Origin: Thozetella sp. PMI_491
Taxonomy: Eukaryota; Ascomycota; Sordariomycetes; Chaetosphaeriales; Chaetosphaeriaceae
Assembly: GCA_021432635.1 (NCBI GenBank)
Contig: MU270076.1
Location: 288,756 to 352,755 of the forward strand
Reading direction: 5' to 3'
Length of the DNA: 64,000 nt
In this document: positions 21,435-30,595 of the stretch, piece by piece
How positions within the stretch are numbered: position 1 is the stretch's first letter
How the letters are laid out: each line of letters starts with the position of its first letter
The notes under the pieces: generated by a model
Database searches by the model: none
What the model saw: only the letters and a program-made list of their open reading frames with translations
What the model was told of the DNA's origin: nothing
Program-made: the position numbers and the translations under genes

Positions 21435-22574
21435 ATGTGTTTCGGTAAGAAAGAAGACCAGTCTACGGGCGAGCTAGGTCCTCGTCCAATTCCGTCACAG
21501 CAGCCACCTGCATATGCCGAAGCACCAGTGAAGGCACCCCAACCGCCTTCGCAAAGCCTAGGCGGGCCATCTAGAGAGGCCTACGATCCGCCCCCTGGAC
21601 CCCCGCCCCCGTCGTCGTCCAAGAAGCCACTGGCGGACGACAATTATGCCCCCCCAGCCGGCCCGCCTCCGCCATCGTCTAAGAAGTCAGCCCTAGACGA
21701 CTATGCGGTACCGCCAGCTGGTCCACCGCCATCGCAGATGGAGAAGCCTCAGCAGGACTGGGAGCTTGCTGTACCAGACACCTCTCTCTTCCCCCCACCG
21801 CCTGACATCTTCTCGGGCTGGGACCGCTCACCCGCCACCAATGCCACCGAAGCCCAGGCTGAGGCAGGCGAGCTCTGGTGCGCGCAGCACCCCATGATTC
21901 GGCCCCTCACGCTGGACGCCCCGGCGCTCGAGGCCTTGCGAGAACACAACATCCGGCTGATGCGGCCCGCAGTCGGCTACCGCGGCACACTGGACGCCCC
22001 GGCGCGGGGCGTCTGGGCGGGCAAGACCGAGAAGAGCTCCGGCGACAGCTGTTTGATCGGATACCCGCCTCTCTACGCCGTCACGGAGCACAGCCCGCTG
22101 GCAACCGACCGGCCTAAGACAATCTACTATGAGGTAGTGATCAAGAACGACAGCCCAAGGGACGAGATCTGCCTGGCCCTCGGCTACACCGCGCTTCCAT
22201 ATCCTGCCTTCCGGATGCCGGGGTGGCATCGGGGCAGCCTGGCGGTGCACGGCGATGACGGCCACAAGTACATTAACGACCGATGGGGTGGCAAGAACTT
22301 CACGCAGCCCTTCAAGCGGGGCGAAACGTACGGTATCGGCATGACGTTCAAACCCACGCAAGGAAGGCTCGAGGTCGAGGTGTTCTTGACGCGGAATGGA
22401 AGGTTATCAGACCAGTGGAACCTATATGAGGAGACAGACCAGGTTCAGGATCTACCGGTGACGGGCCTAGAGGGGTTCCACGATCTCAGCTGTGCCATAG
22501 GGACCTTCGGATGGGTCAGCTTCGAGATCGTCTTCGACCCGGCGAGGTGGGCATATAAAGGCGTGACGCTTTAG
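21435..22574 (+). CDS. SPRY-domain protein with proline-rich N-terminus
   Basis: A single exon from ATG 21435 encodes 379 aa. The frame is open upstream without a better ATG. The first ~130 residues are proline-rich with an imperfect repeat of PPAGPPPPSSKK type occurring three times, ending in PPPSQMEKPQQDW. The rest resembles the fungal SPRY/B30.2 domain: TIYYEVVIKN, ALGYTALPYP, MPGWHRGSLAVHGDDGHKY and YGIGMTFKPTQGRLEVEVFLTRNG are consecutive strand-like segments with the usual G-x-G and F-x-x-N-G patterns. SPRY domains bind proteins; the proline tract could bind WW or SH3 partners. There is no transmembrane segment, so it is not an Ssh4/Ear1-type membrane adaptor. The precise role is unknown. 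Confidence 0.85.
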   Translation: MCFGKKEDQSTGELGPRPIPSQQPPAYAEAPVKAPQPPSQSLGGPSREAYDPPPGPPPPSSSKKPLADDNYAPPAGPPPPSSKKSALDDYAVPPAGPPPSQMEKPQQDWELAVPDTSLFPPPPDIFSGWDRSPATNATEAQAEAGELWCAQHPMIRPLTLDAPALEALREHNIRLMRPAVGYRGTLDAPARGVWAGKTEKSSGDSCLIGYPPLYAVTEHSPLATDRPKTIYYEVVIKNDSPRDEICLALGYTALPYPAFRMPGWHRGSLAVHGDDGHKYINDRWGGKNFTQPFKRGETYGIGMTFKPTQGRLEVEVFLTRNGRLSDQWNLYEETDQVQDLPVTGLEGFHDLSCAIGTFGWVSFEIVFDPARWAYKGVTL

Positions 22575-23434
22575 CCGTTGTCAAGGCGTCGCTTGGAGAG
22601 GAAGAGTGAGGGGGGTGGTTCTTCATGCCTATCTATTAAAGATGCCTTCATTGAAGGGCCAAAATCTAGCCAAAAAAAAGGGGAGAGGAAGATCGGGACT
22701 AGTATCGCGCTCCGTATATTAGCTCTTAGCTATTCCGCTGCGTGCAACGCATGCTCTCGCCGCTTTTCCTCCACGGAGAAGAAGCACGAGAATGTAGATA
22801 TAATTGTTTATTTAGCCTGGCGTATTTCGATCGATGAGTCAAGTCAGTCATGCTTACTGCCCATCTAGCTCATTGGCGGAGGGCAATGTGACTTGAGCGG
22901 ATGCTGCCTAGCATAGAGATGGTCCAGCCGCTTCACAGCCGCTGTGAATTCGGCCTCGACTTAGGCTCAACACGAGAATTTGCTGGCCTCGAGAGTGTGC
23001 CATCATGCACGGACCATAGCCGACTTCCTATATGAACTCGCCCATCTCTAGCGACTGCTATTCTGACTACGTTACTTTCTCTTCTTGGGGGGGGCTTGTC
23101 TCGCCCCCCCTTTTCTCATAGCTGAGATCATGTGTAGTATCTGTTCTTGTCATGCTTGACCGCGGGCACCCACCTACTAGGTGGAAATCACTTCAAGCTT
23201 AATTTTTGTCTAACGGATTGCGTTACCCTTTGCTTGCACGGGGAAGGCTACCCAGCATGTTCCTAGTCCTACACTGCCTCTAGGCGACGTGCAATCCTAC
23301 TGTTTTCCTTGCAGTCTTTGCCTCGCGTAGGGACGCAAGGAACGGCAGATCGATTCCAAGACTCCATGATAGGAATCTATGAAGCACTCCGGTCTCGGTT
23401 TAATACGTCAAAAGACGCTGGGCCAAGCGCGCAG
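22575..23434. other. Intergenic region between convergent genes
   Basis: These are the 3' flanks of the SPRY gene and the enoyl-CoA hydratase-like gene. A GGGGGGGCTT...GCCCCCCC inverted repeat near 23090-23112 could form a G/C-rich hairpin. No gene is supported. Confidence 0.5.
23090..23113. repeat. Short G7/C7 inverted repeat
   Basis: A run of seven G is followed about ten bases later by a run of seven C, so a transcript from either strand could fold into a strong short hairpin. It sits between two convergent genes, far from both stop codons, so a role in transcription end formation is only a guess. Confidence 0.6.
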
Positions 23435-24358
23435 CTAAATCTTGCTCTTGTCCTTGATGGTGCTCCATTCCCACCACGGCCACACCCGAGGGGCGTCGTC
23501 CTCGAGCGTTCCCTCAAACGCCGGCGTCCTCTTCTCCTTGAAGCTCATAACTCCTTCCATGAAGTCCTGTCCTCGGAAAAGGTCAAAGAGAACCTTGCTC
23601 TCCACTGCGTGGGCGCCTTCAGGGGTCCCCGGCCCGCGGTAGATCAGGTCCTTGTTGACTCGCGTGCTCACCGTGCTCGTGTGGACGGCCACCTCTTCTG
23701 CTAGAGCCAGCGCTCGTGGGAGAACCTCGTCTGGCGCCACGATCTCGCCGAACAGGTCGCGGAGGAGCGTGTGATCGGGTGGGTACACGGCACCCGTGGT
23801 CGCCAGGTGTAGCGCCTTGGAGGAGCCGATAAGGCGCGGGAGGAAGAAGCTGCTGCAGGCCTCCATAACTAAGCCTCGGCGCGCGAACACGAAGCCGACC
23901 TTGGCATCACGCGAAATCACTCGAATGTTGGCCGGGAGCGTCATTGTGATGCCGACCCCGACGGCAGACCCATTGATGGCAGCAATGACAGGCTTGCTGC
24001 AGTTGTAGATGGCCAAGGACGCCCGGCCCCCGCCATCCCGGTGTGTCTCCCGAGTTTCGGCTTCTAGGGCGTCGGCCGGGGCCTCTCCGGAGAACGCAAG
24101 GTCCATTCCCGTGCAGAAGACCCGGTTCTTTGGGTCCGAGCCGGTGAGCACCACAGCCTTGACCCGGGGGTCTAGCGAGAGGGTATTAAAGGCTCGGACG
24201 AGCGAGTCTGACATCTGTGTGGTGAAGGCATTCCGGGCGGCAGGTCGATGCAGCTCGACAATGATAATCTTAGTGGCAGTTGGCGACGACCGGGGATGGT
24301 GGTACAACTTGATGTCGGGGAAAGTGAGGGCAGCATAGCTCTCAGGGAGGCGGGCCAT
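23435..24358 (-). CDS. Enoyl-CoA hydratase/isomerase family protein, probably peroxisomal
   Basis: A single exon from ATG 24358 (MARLPESYAALTFPDIKLYH) encodes 307 aa. The crotonase fold is clear: HRPAARNAF near the first strand, the oxyanion-hole segment VFCTGMDL (about residue 90) and KPVIAAINGSAVGVGITMTL (about residues 120-140). The protein ends in Ser-Lys-Ile, a variant of the PTS1 peroxisome signal accepted in fungi. This suggests a role in peroxisomal beta-oxidation as an enoyl-CoA isomerase or hydratase. The exact reaction depends on acidic residues I cannot align by eye. A 25-codon upstream ORF lies in the leader region at 24401-24478. Confidence 0.9.
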   Translation of the reverse strand: MARLPESYAALTFPDIKLYHHPRSSPTATKIIIVELHRPAARNAFTTQMSDSLVRAFNTLSLDPRVKAVVLTGSDPKNRVFCTGMDLAFSGEAPADALEAETRETHRDGGGRASLAIYNCSKPVIAAINGSAVGVGITMTLPANIRVISRDAKVGFVFARRGLVMEACSSFFLPRLIGSSKALHLATTGAVYPPDHTLLRDLFGEIVAPDEVLPRALALAEEVAVHTSTVSTRVNKDLIYRGPGTPEGAHAVESKVLFDLFRGQDFMEGVMSFKEKRTPAFEGTLEDDAPRVWPWWEWSTIKDKSKI

Positions 24359-24400
24359 CTTGCGCGGAGTGAGTGGTGCAGTGGTCGAAGACAAATTAGC

Positions 24401-24478
24401 TTACAAGGGCAGAGGGTTACAGCGGGGATAGACGGCAATGTAGTCTTGGTTCATAGCAGTGGCCGAGGAAGAGGCCAT
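24401..24478 (-). other. Upstream ORF in the enoyl-CoA hydratase leader
   Basis: ATG at 24478 opens a 25-codon ORF (MASSSATAMNQDYIAVYPRC...) ending in TAA at 24401, 42 bases before the main ATG at 24358. The stop overlaps a GTAAGC donor-like sequence, and CGCAAG directly precedes the main ATG. Splicing there would not put the two in frame, so I read it as a uORF. It could limit translation of the main ORF if it is in the transcript. Confidence 0.4.
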
Positions 24479-25054
24479 TAATTAAATATCGTTGCTCTCA
24501 GCGAGTGTACCTAGGTTGTTACTGAGCCTCGCTTCTAAGATCTACCCATGGCTTAGTGCTGGGGAGGTGAGGGGTATGTACCCCAAAAAGGAGCAAAAAT
24601 CCAAGATGCCGAGGCTTCACCTAGTGTGCAAGTACTGGCCCTCGGGCAGTCGACGCCAGGTCGGGCCAGACACAATGGCTTGCCGACGCGTCTCCTCCCG
24701 ACACACGGCCGTGTAAATCCAAAGGGTGGTGAAGCTGAATTGGGCGGAGAAACGCTGTCCAGCTTGGACGGCTGGCTAGCGAGCACGACAGAGTTTATTA
24801 TTCACCGATCACTCTTGGATTGCAGAAACTGCCCAGACTAGCAACGCAGTTCGAGACATCAAACACGAAAAGTAGCCATCTTTTGGATTCGGAGAATCCA
24901 CCGTTGGGTACTTCATTCCCGGGCAATTTACTAGCCTAACCATGCTTCATGCACCATCGTCAAGTCGTGCGTGTCGAGCAAATGGCGAGATGCAATCGGT
25001 AGGCTGAGAGCGTATCTGAGGCGACCCCAGAATGGCAGCGACGAGTCTTGCAAG
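24479..25054. other. Intergenic region
   Basis: This is the promoter of the enoyl-CoA hydratase-like gene and the 3' flank of the beta-flanking gene. A TACCTAGGT word occurs at 24509-24517. No gene is supported. Confidence 0.55.
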
Positions 25055-26132
25055 TTATAGGAACTTGCCCGCTAGTCCAAGCAAGCTTCCCATGCCGCCA
25101 CCCGAGCCGCCTCCCTGGCTCTTCATGTACATCTTGAGAGCGACTTCGGCCGCCTGTGCCACGGCGCCCTCCTTGCTGCTGCCTGACGACACCTTGCCCT
25201 TAGAGTCTTGCTCATCGAAGAGCTTGGAGGCCTGCGACATGGCGAGGCCAATGAACTCGCTCTGGCTCTGCTTGCCGCCCCCGCCACTTGTGAAAAGCTT
25301 CAGGGCCTGCACGGCGGCGGCGGAACCCATTCCACCAGAAGTGGCCTCATCCGGTTCGTCGTCATTACCAAAAAATTTCTTGTGGTGGCTCACTGCTTCT
25401 ATATGATGGGGACGTTATCAGACAAGCCGTCATGAAGCAGCAGAAATATTCGAACCTGTGCTACGATGACACTCAGAGTAGAGCGGCCACGGTACGCCCA
25501 CGGAGAAACGAGTAGACATGGGAAACGATAGGGGTGAGGTTCTTACCCTCTTCGTCGATATCCTCCTGGGCGATCTGTTGCTTCCTGTGTCCTACGGAGT
25601 TCAAGATGCTGCCAAAGAAATCGCTGTCGCCCGAGCTGCCGGCATGGCGGGAGGCGTGCTCGGCAGCGCCGCGAAAGTCTTCGTCCTCGTCGTGGGAGAA
25701 GCCACCCCCGGCGGGATAACTGCCGCCGTGGGTCTCTGAGAATCAGACCGTAGGTTAGAGACCAGCTTGAGACGGGGGGATCCAATCGATAATGCGCGAG
25801 CATTGATGACGGAATGGGGAAACGATTTGGGAAGACATACTGTTGCCGCCTGGGAGAAAGCCTAGGCGCATGTGGCGTTAGTTCTGGATATAAAGGTCAC
25901 GTCAAAAGGAGAACCGAGGAGCGCTCACTTCCAAGGCCTATACGACAAGTTGGAATGTCAGCTGTTGGTCCGACCAAGGAGGCATACAGGGCAAGTTGGG
26001 AGTGCGTGCGAGATGCTTCGGCGAGGGGCATCATCCGTTGGGAGCTCCAGAGTGGGGCAGGTCAGCCAGGACTCGCGGCTACTCACCAGGTTGGCCATTG
26101 TTGCTGTCGTCTCCGCCTCCAAAGAAAGACAT
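25055..26132 (-). CDS. Fungal beta-flanking-type protein with microexons
   Basis: Five exons on the minus strand, 26132-26087, 25937-25929, 25861-25841, 25735-25547 and 25398-25055, encode 202 aa. All four introns have GT-AG ends and visible branch sites (CTGAC, CTAAC, TCTAACC, CTGATAAC), and all are phase 1. The internal exons of 9, 21 and 189 nt are each a multiple of three. The N-terminus is Gly/Asp/Asn-rich (MSFFGGGDDSNN). The middle holds a His/Ser/Asp-rich stretch, then DFFGSILNSVGHRK. The C-terminal half has alternating helices (AVQALKLFTSGG, FIGLAMSQASKLFDEQ, AAEVALKMYMKSQ) and a glycine-rich end. This matches what I recall of the fungal 'beta-flanking protein' family, of unknown function, likely soluble. 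Confidence 0.85.
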
Positions 26133-27068
26133 GTTCAGTAGATTTGGCGGTAAGAACGAGGGCTTCGACGTCCTGAGCTTGTGTTAGATGATGGCTGTCG
26201 TGGACGAGTGCGTCGTGGTTTAGGCTTAAGTGGAAGTGGGCTAGTAGTGCGTGATGTCCTGTCCCTCTCTCTCTCTCCCTCTCTACCCTATGACGTCCGC
26301 GGGGCTGTTCGAAAGGGGGGGAGGGAGGGGCGGGGGGAGCTGAAAGCCTGAAACAAACTCCCATTCACTGCTACTCAAGGGCCAATTGGAGTCGCGCTCA
26401 CAACCAAGCTTGCGTGTACCGCTCGCGCTGGAACCAATGGGGATATAGGCCGTGGGCAGGCCGTGGGCAGACCGTGGGCGGGCTCAGCAGGTCATGGCTC
26501 CCCTGCTTTGGTGCCGCCGCAGCTATGAGGACCAGACGAAAGCTGCCACAAGCTCCCTCTAATCGCAGACTTAGACCGACGAACCACCGAGCAGCCTGAT
26601 ATGTTGGGCTAGGGAAGACTTTTTGTTGACTCGTGTTATCTTAGGCGCAAAATGCTTGTGTCATTGTCCAGGCCCTGCTCGATGCAACACACTCCATCCC
26701 ACGACCCTGACCGACGTCGTTGCTGGCCACGGTAGAGAAGCCCTCCATACAGGCAGGTATGTTCCCATTGACCTAGCGAATGTGCCTCTCAGCCAATTTG
26801 TCGTTCTTCCATATTCCTCAGTCCCCCAAAACCCGAGGTATCGTAACAACCAAAGCATGTAGTCATTCCCCGTTCCCATGAAACCCCCAATGCCTCCCTC
26901 CACCCTTCCTCCCTTAAAGGCGTATGTTGCCTGTGGACGAAATATGTGGGTATAACCGGGAAATGCATCAAAGTACCAACTGCTTCTCGGTCGCCGCCGT
27001 ACCCGTCTCGCCTCACCCCATGTCCGTGAGGTATTTTGCCCAAGCTTCCCCAGCCATGTATGGGTCGC
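26133..27068. other. Intergenic region
   Basis: This is the promoter of the beta-flanking gene and the 3' flank of wc-2. It has a CT dinucleotide tract at about 26262-26286 and a GCCGTGGGCA tandem repeat at 26449-26478. No gene is supported. Confidence 0.55.
26449..26478. repeat. Decamer tandem repeat
   Basis: The 10-mer GCCGTGGGCA occurs almost three times in tandem; the third copy starts ACCGTGGGCG. It lies upstream of the beta-flanking gene. Confidence 0.8.
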
Positions 27069-28584
27069 TCAAGCAGCCCCACTGTTGGCTACTGGCGCAG
27101 TGTTTGTGTTTGCATTCTTCTTTTTCTCCTTCTTCGCCCAGCGAAGCCCGCAAGCGTTGCACAGCGTCTTTGGTCCCTTGGGGCCCTTGCGCCATTCGGG
27201 GGAGTCGAGAGTACCTGTGGTCGGTGATGAGTAAAAAAACACTGGTTCTAGCGCACGAGTACATACCGCAATCAGTACAGACGTATTCCTCCGCCACCTT
27301 GGGCTTCTTCTTCTTGTCGCCTGTCCGCGGGTCTCTCTCCGCCGGGAGGGCGATGCCGGCGTCACCCTTGATCAACGTCGGGCTTCCGCTCCCCGTCGTG
27401 ATGCCCCGGCTCCGCTCGCCCTCGAGATAGCGCAGCCCCGTAAGCCTCTCGATAGTATCAGCGTGGGTCGCGATGCCTTCGTAACGGGCCATCTTCTCTC
27501 GGATCGAGTCCGCCCGGATCCCTGCGATGCCCTCCAGGTTCTCCCGCGTGAGCGCCACGTTGAGGGACGTCGGCCGGCTTGGAGGTGGCATCGATCCTTC
27601 CACCGGCGGGGCTTGATGCAATGGAGTTGCGCTGGCCTGGGTCAGATCCTCCGACGGGGCCGCCTCTGACCGGCCCTCCTGGCTTAGCGCCCAGGTCCGC
27701 TGGGATTCCTCGGCCTCGGCCGCCTCCTCCTTCTTGAGCTCGTTGATGCGCCGTTGCAATCGTTCGTTCTCCATCCTGTGCTCCAGAATCGTGTCCAGGA
27801 ACCCAGCGTTCTTCGTCGGGTAGGCACGCGACATCATGAAGACGGCTTGGCAGAAGGGTGATTGGTTGTTCGGGTTGGGCGCAAACTTGGCGGGCGCAAT
27901 GTGGCCGTGGCCGACAGCTTCGAAGATCTTGTACGTGCTATCTTTGTGTCGAAACCTATATATGACCCGTAAGGTGTTGCCAGTCGCGATAGACTCGTTA
28001 AGCTCGGCGACGAACACGCCGACGTCGTCTGGGTGGATGAACTCGCGAAGGAAATTATCGAGCACCTCGTCGGGCTTGTATCCTGTCAGGCGCGTGAAGC
28101 TGGGCGACACATGCTTGATCCTCCCGTGCGTGTCGAGTATTGTCAAGAGGTCTCGCAGCTCCTCCACCACCTTAGCCGGCCAGTTCCGTCTCTTGGTGAA
28201 CTCGGTAACGGTGCTGTGAGGGCCCTGCATGCTACCACCTGCCTGGGCGCCGGGGCCGAGCATGGCCGATGGCGTGGACGCGGCGGTCGCGCCGTTGTTG
28301 GGGCCATCATCATCGAGAAGGCTGGTGTCGTCGGGCATGTTGAGGGCGGCGGAGCCCGAGATGCTCGGCGGGGCAGAGAGGCCGGAGAAGATTGACTGAT
28401 GCAGGGGCGTGTCGTCGACGTCGAGCGTCATGGGGCCCCCGGTGAACGAGTCGAACATCGACATGACGTCGTTTGGGTCATCGGAAATGTGCAGGGCGGC
28501 GCCGGGGACGTCTGAGGCCATTGCGTCGAGGTTGCCGACCCCTGCCCCGAAGCCGAAAAGCGGCGGGGCTCCCCGGTTGGACAT
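27069..28584 (-). CDS. wc-2: White collar 2 (PAS and GATA zinc-finger photoreceptor partner)
   Basis: Two exons, 28584-27267 and 27214-27069, encode 487 aa; the 52-nt intron starts GTATGT and interrupts the zinc finger. A PAS domain spans about residues 140-230 ([32 protein letters not shown]). A coiled-coil-like basic/acidic helix ([20 protein letters not shown]) follows, then a disordered Ser/Pro stretch. The GATA finger is CTDC (436-439), 18 residues, CNAC (458-461), followed by basic [12 protein letters not shown]-2 dimerises with WC-1 through PAS to form the blue-light and clock transcription complex that binds light-response elements. It is head-to-head with RAD50, 2.0 kb apart. The N-terminal ~130 residues are low complexity and rich in Gly, Ser, Asp and Pro. 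Confidence 0.96.
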
Positions 28585-30595
28585 GGCGCAGTGGTACGGG
28601 CGGTGTGTGTGTGGCTGTTTTGAGGTTCTGTCGGCTATCGTGCGTCTAACCGTTGTGATTCGCCGCAGGGCAATCTAGCAATTGCCCAGCACGGGATAGA
28701 TGGAGCAAAATGCTCCCGGGGTCATGGATGGTAGCAGCGCAGAGGGCAGAAACGGCTGGTAGACAGTTTGGTTCGCAAGTACGGTCGCGCCCAGGATGGC
28801 GAGCGAGAAGCACAAGCACGAAATGCGCAGCACTATGCGAATTGGAGGCGGCGTGAGCAAGCTCGGGTAGGGCGATGTATGTCTGAACGCGCGAGGTAGA
28901 TATTGCTGTGCAAGATGGTGTGCGAGTGCTCCTTGCTAAGAGGGTGGTGTGATCAACCAGCAACCAAAGGGGAGGGCCCGTCTTTTTGAAAAGATGGGAA
29001 TCTCGAAATCGAGGATGGGAATTTGACTGGTCCCACCCACCCTTGCACGTCTTGGGGCTATTATGCCCGGCCGCGGCAGCGCAAGGTAGCTCTGGTTCCC
29101 GCTCGCCTCGGGCCTGTGGATTTTCGGGAGAAGCGCAAGGGGCAGCAGTAGTATGGCAAAGCCTATTCGGCAGCGAATGGGAAGGTTGGCTCAGCGTGTC
29201 TGTGCTCTTTGGTCTCTCGAGGAGTTGGAGATCTTGGAGATCTTGCCTCTTGGCTGCCCAGCTATTTGCCACGTTTCAACGGACTCGCTCTCGGTGCTTC
29301 CTTCTGGCTGCAAGAACTGCCTAAGCAAATTAAAACCAATGAGGCAAGGAAGGCAGGGGGCCAAAGATCCCTAAAGATACGAAAGACATGCGTGACGGGG
29401 CCTAGCGTCCACAGTCCGGCATGCTTGCTCCGCGACGGGACCGGGAGGATCGAGAGGCGGGGGAGGAAGAGAGAAGGGGGAGAAGGAGAGAAAATCAATG
29501 CGGCAGCTTCTGCGGGATTATCAGATAGAAGCAAGTACCTAAGCAAGAGGCAGAAGCCGCAGCCGAAAAGTGACAGCTTAGCAACGGCGAGACAAGCGCA
29601 GCGGCAGCGAGGCAAGAGTAAGCGAATATATACATGTAACATTCTTTGGCGTCGAGGCGCAATCCCCCACCGCCGGGAAGGAGCCTGGATGTCTGGGCTC
29701 GGTGCTCTGACTGGTAGCGGGCAACGCCTGTCTGACAACCAAAAACGCCCCCGTTGAGGGCACAGCCGAGAGTCTGTACAAGCGCCCACCACAAAGTAGA
29801 TCGATGGGAACACGAGCAGATCTGCTATGCGTTGTTCACGCCATGAGATGTCGCCGCCGCCGCCGATCTTGCTTATGATTCGTCTCGTCGCTGCCGTCTC
29901 GCGACCGCGAGGGCTTGACGAGGCGCCTTGGGACGGATAATTCCTCGGGCCTCCCAAGTAGATGCTGCCGCAGTAGCAAACCACTTTTCGATGCCTCTAG
30001 CCCATTCCCCCGGGAGCGTTCAGGTGGCCATTTCGAGCAGACCGCCGACAGCCATCGTAGCCATGCGATAGCTGGAGGCGAGGAGGGGAAGCTGATATCA
30101 AGGTACCGTCTACAGTAAGAGGTGTAAATTATCAACAGGCTTAGAACGTTCTTCCCCAATCGAAAGACAACGGCGCGATGCTATCGAGCTTCGCGTCGTC
30201 TTGCGCCATCACGCGAGGGTGTCCCAAAACTCAGACCCTAACCCTCCTCCAGCGGAGCTACCGCTGCCTAAAGTAGCCATCAGGTCCAGCTTACATAGCT
30301 ATCTTGCCTTGGGTCCTTAATCTAATCAGTACCTCACGTGCCTGCGCGCCTTCCCTTCCGTGTCCTGGCCCTTGGCTATCCACTCTGCACTTAAATCTCG
30401 ACCACTTCACGCGTCTCATCACATCCTCACCCCACCACACGTTTCGGCGCAGCTTCCCGCCGTCCCACCACCTCTCACTCCCCAGGCCCCTCTGAAGTCC
30501 GACCCCAAAGCGCCTGCTGCCTTGTCAGACCCCGGAATTTCTCATGAGGGAGTTCTCACCACACTCATAGCCACGTCTCGGTCCTTGCCGCCGCA
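28585..30595. promoter_or_regulatory. Divergent intergenic region between wc-2 and RAD50
   Basis: About 2 kb separates the two start codons. The longest open frames inside (up to 240 codons, minus strand about 29262-29984) lack any recognisable domain and start without a good context. A CCCTAACCCT word lies at 30236-30245. The RAD50-proximal 250 bases are CT-rich. The length suggests long regulatory or leader sequence, chiefly for wc-2. Confidence 0.5.
30236..30245 (+). promoter_or_regulatory. Telobox-like CCCTAACCCT word upstream of RAD50
   Basis: This is one and two-thirds copies of the telomere unit CCCTAA, about 350 bases before the RAD50 ATG. Telobox words are bound in yeasts by Tbf1/Reb1-like factors and are found in promoters as well as telomeres. 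A second example lies upstream of the UPF0658 gene. The role here is inference. Confidence 0.35.

Noticed and set aside
21444-21452. GTAAGA donor-like site just after the SPRY start codon
   Set aside because: The frame continues without a stop and no suitable acceptor or branch site follows, so I kept one exon.
29262-29984. 240-codon minus-strand ORF in the wc-2/RAD50 gap
   Set aside because: Cys/Arg/Ser/Pro-rich random-looking sequence with no motif; probably chance in GC-rich DNA.
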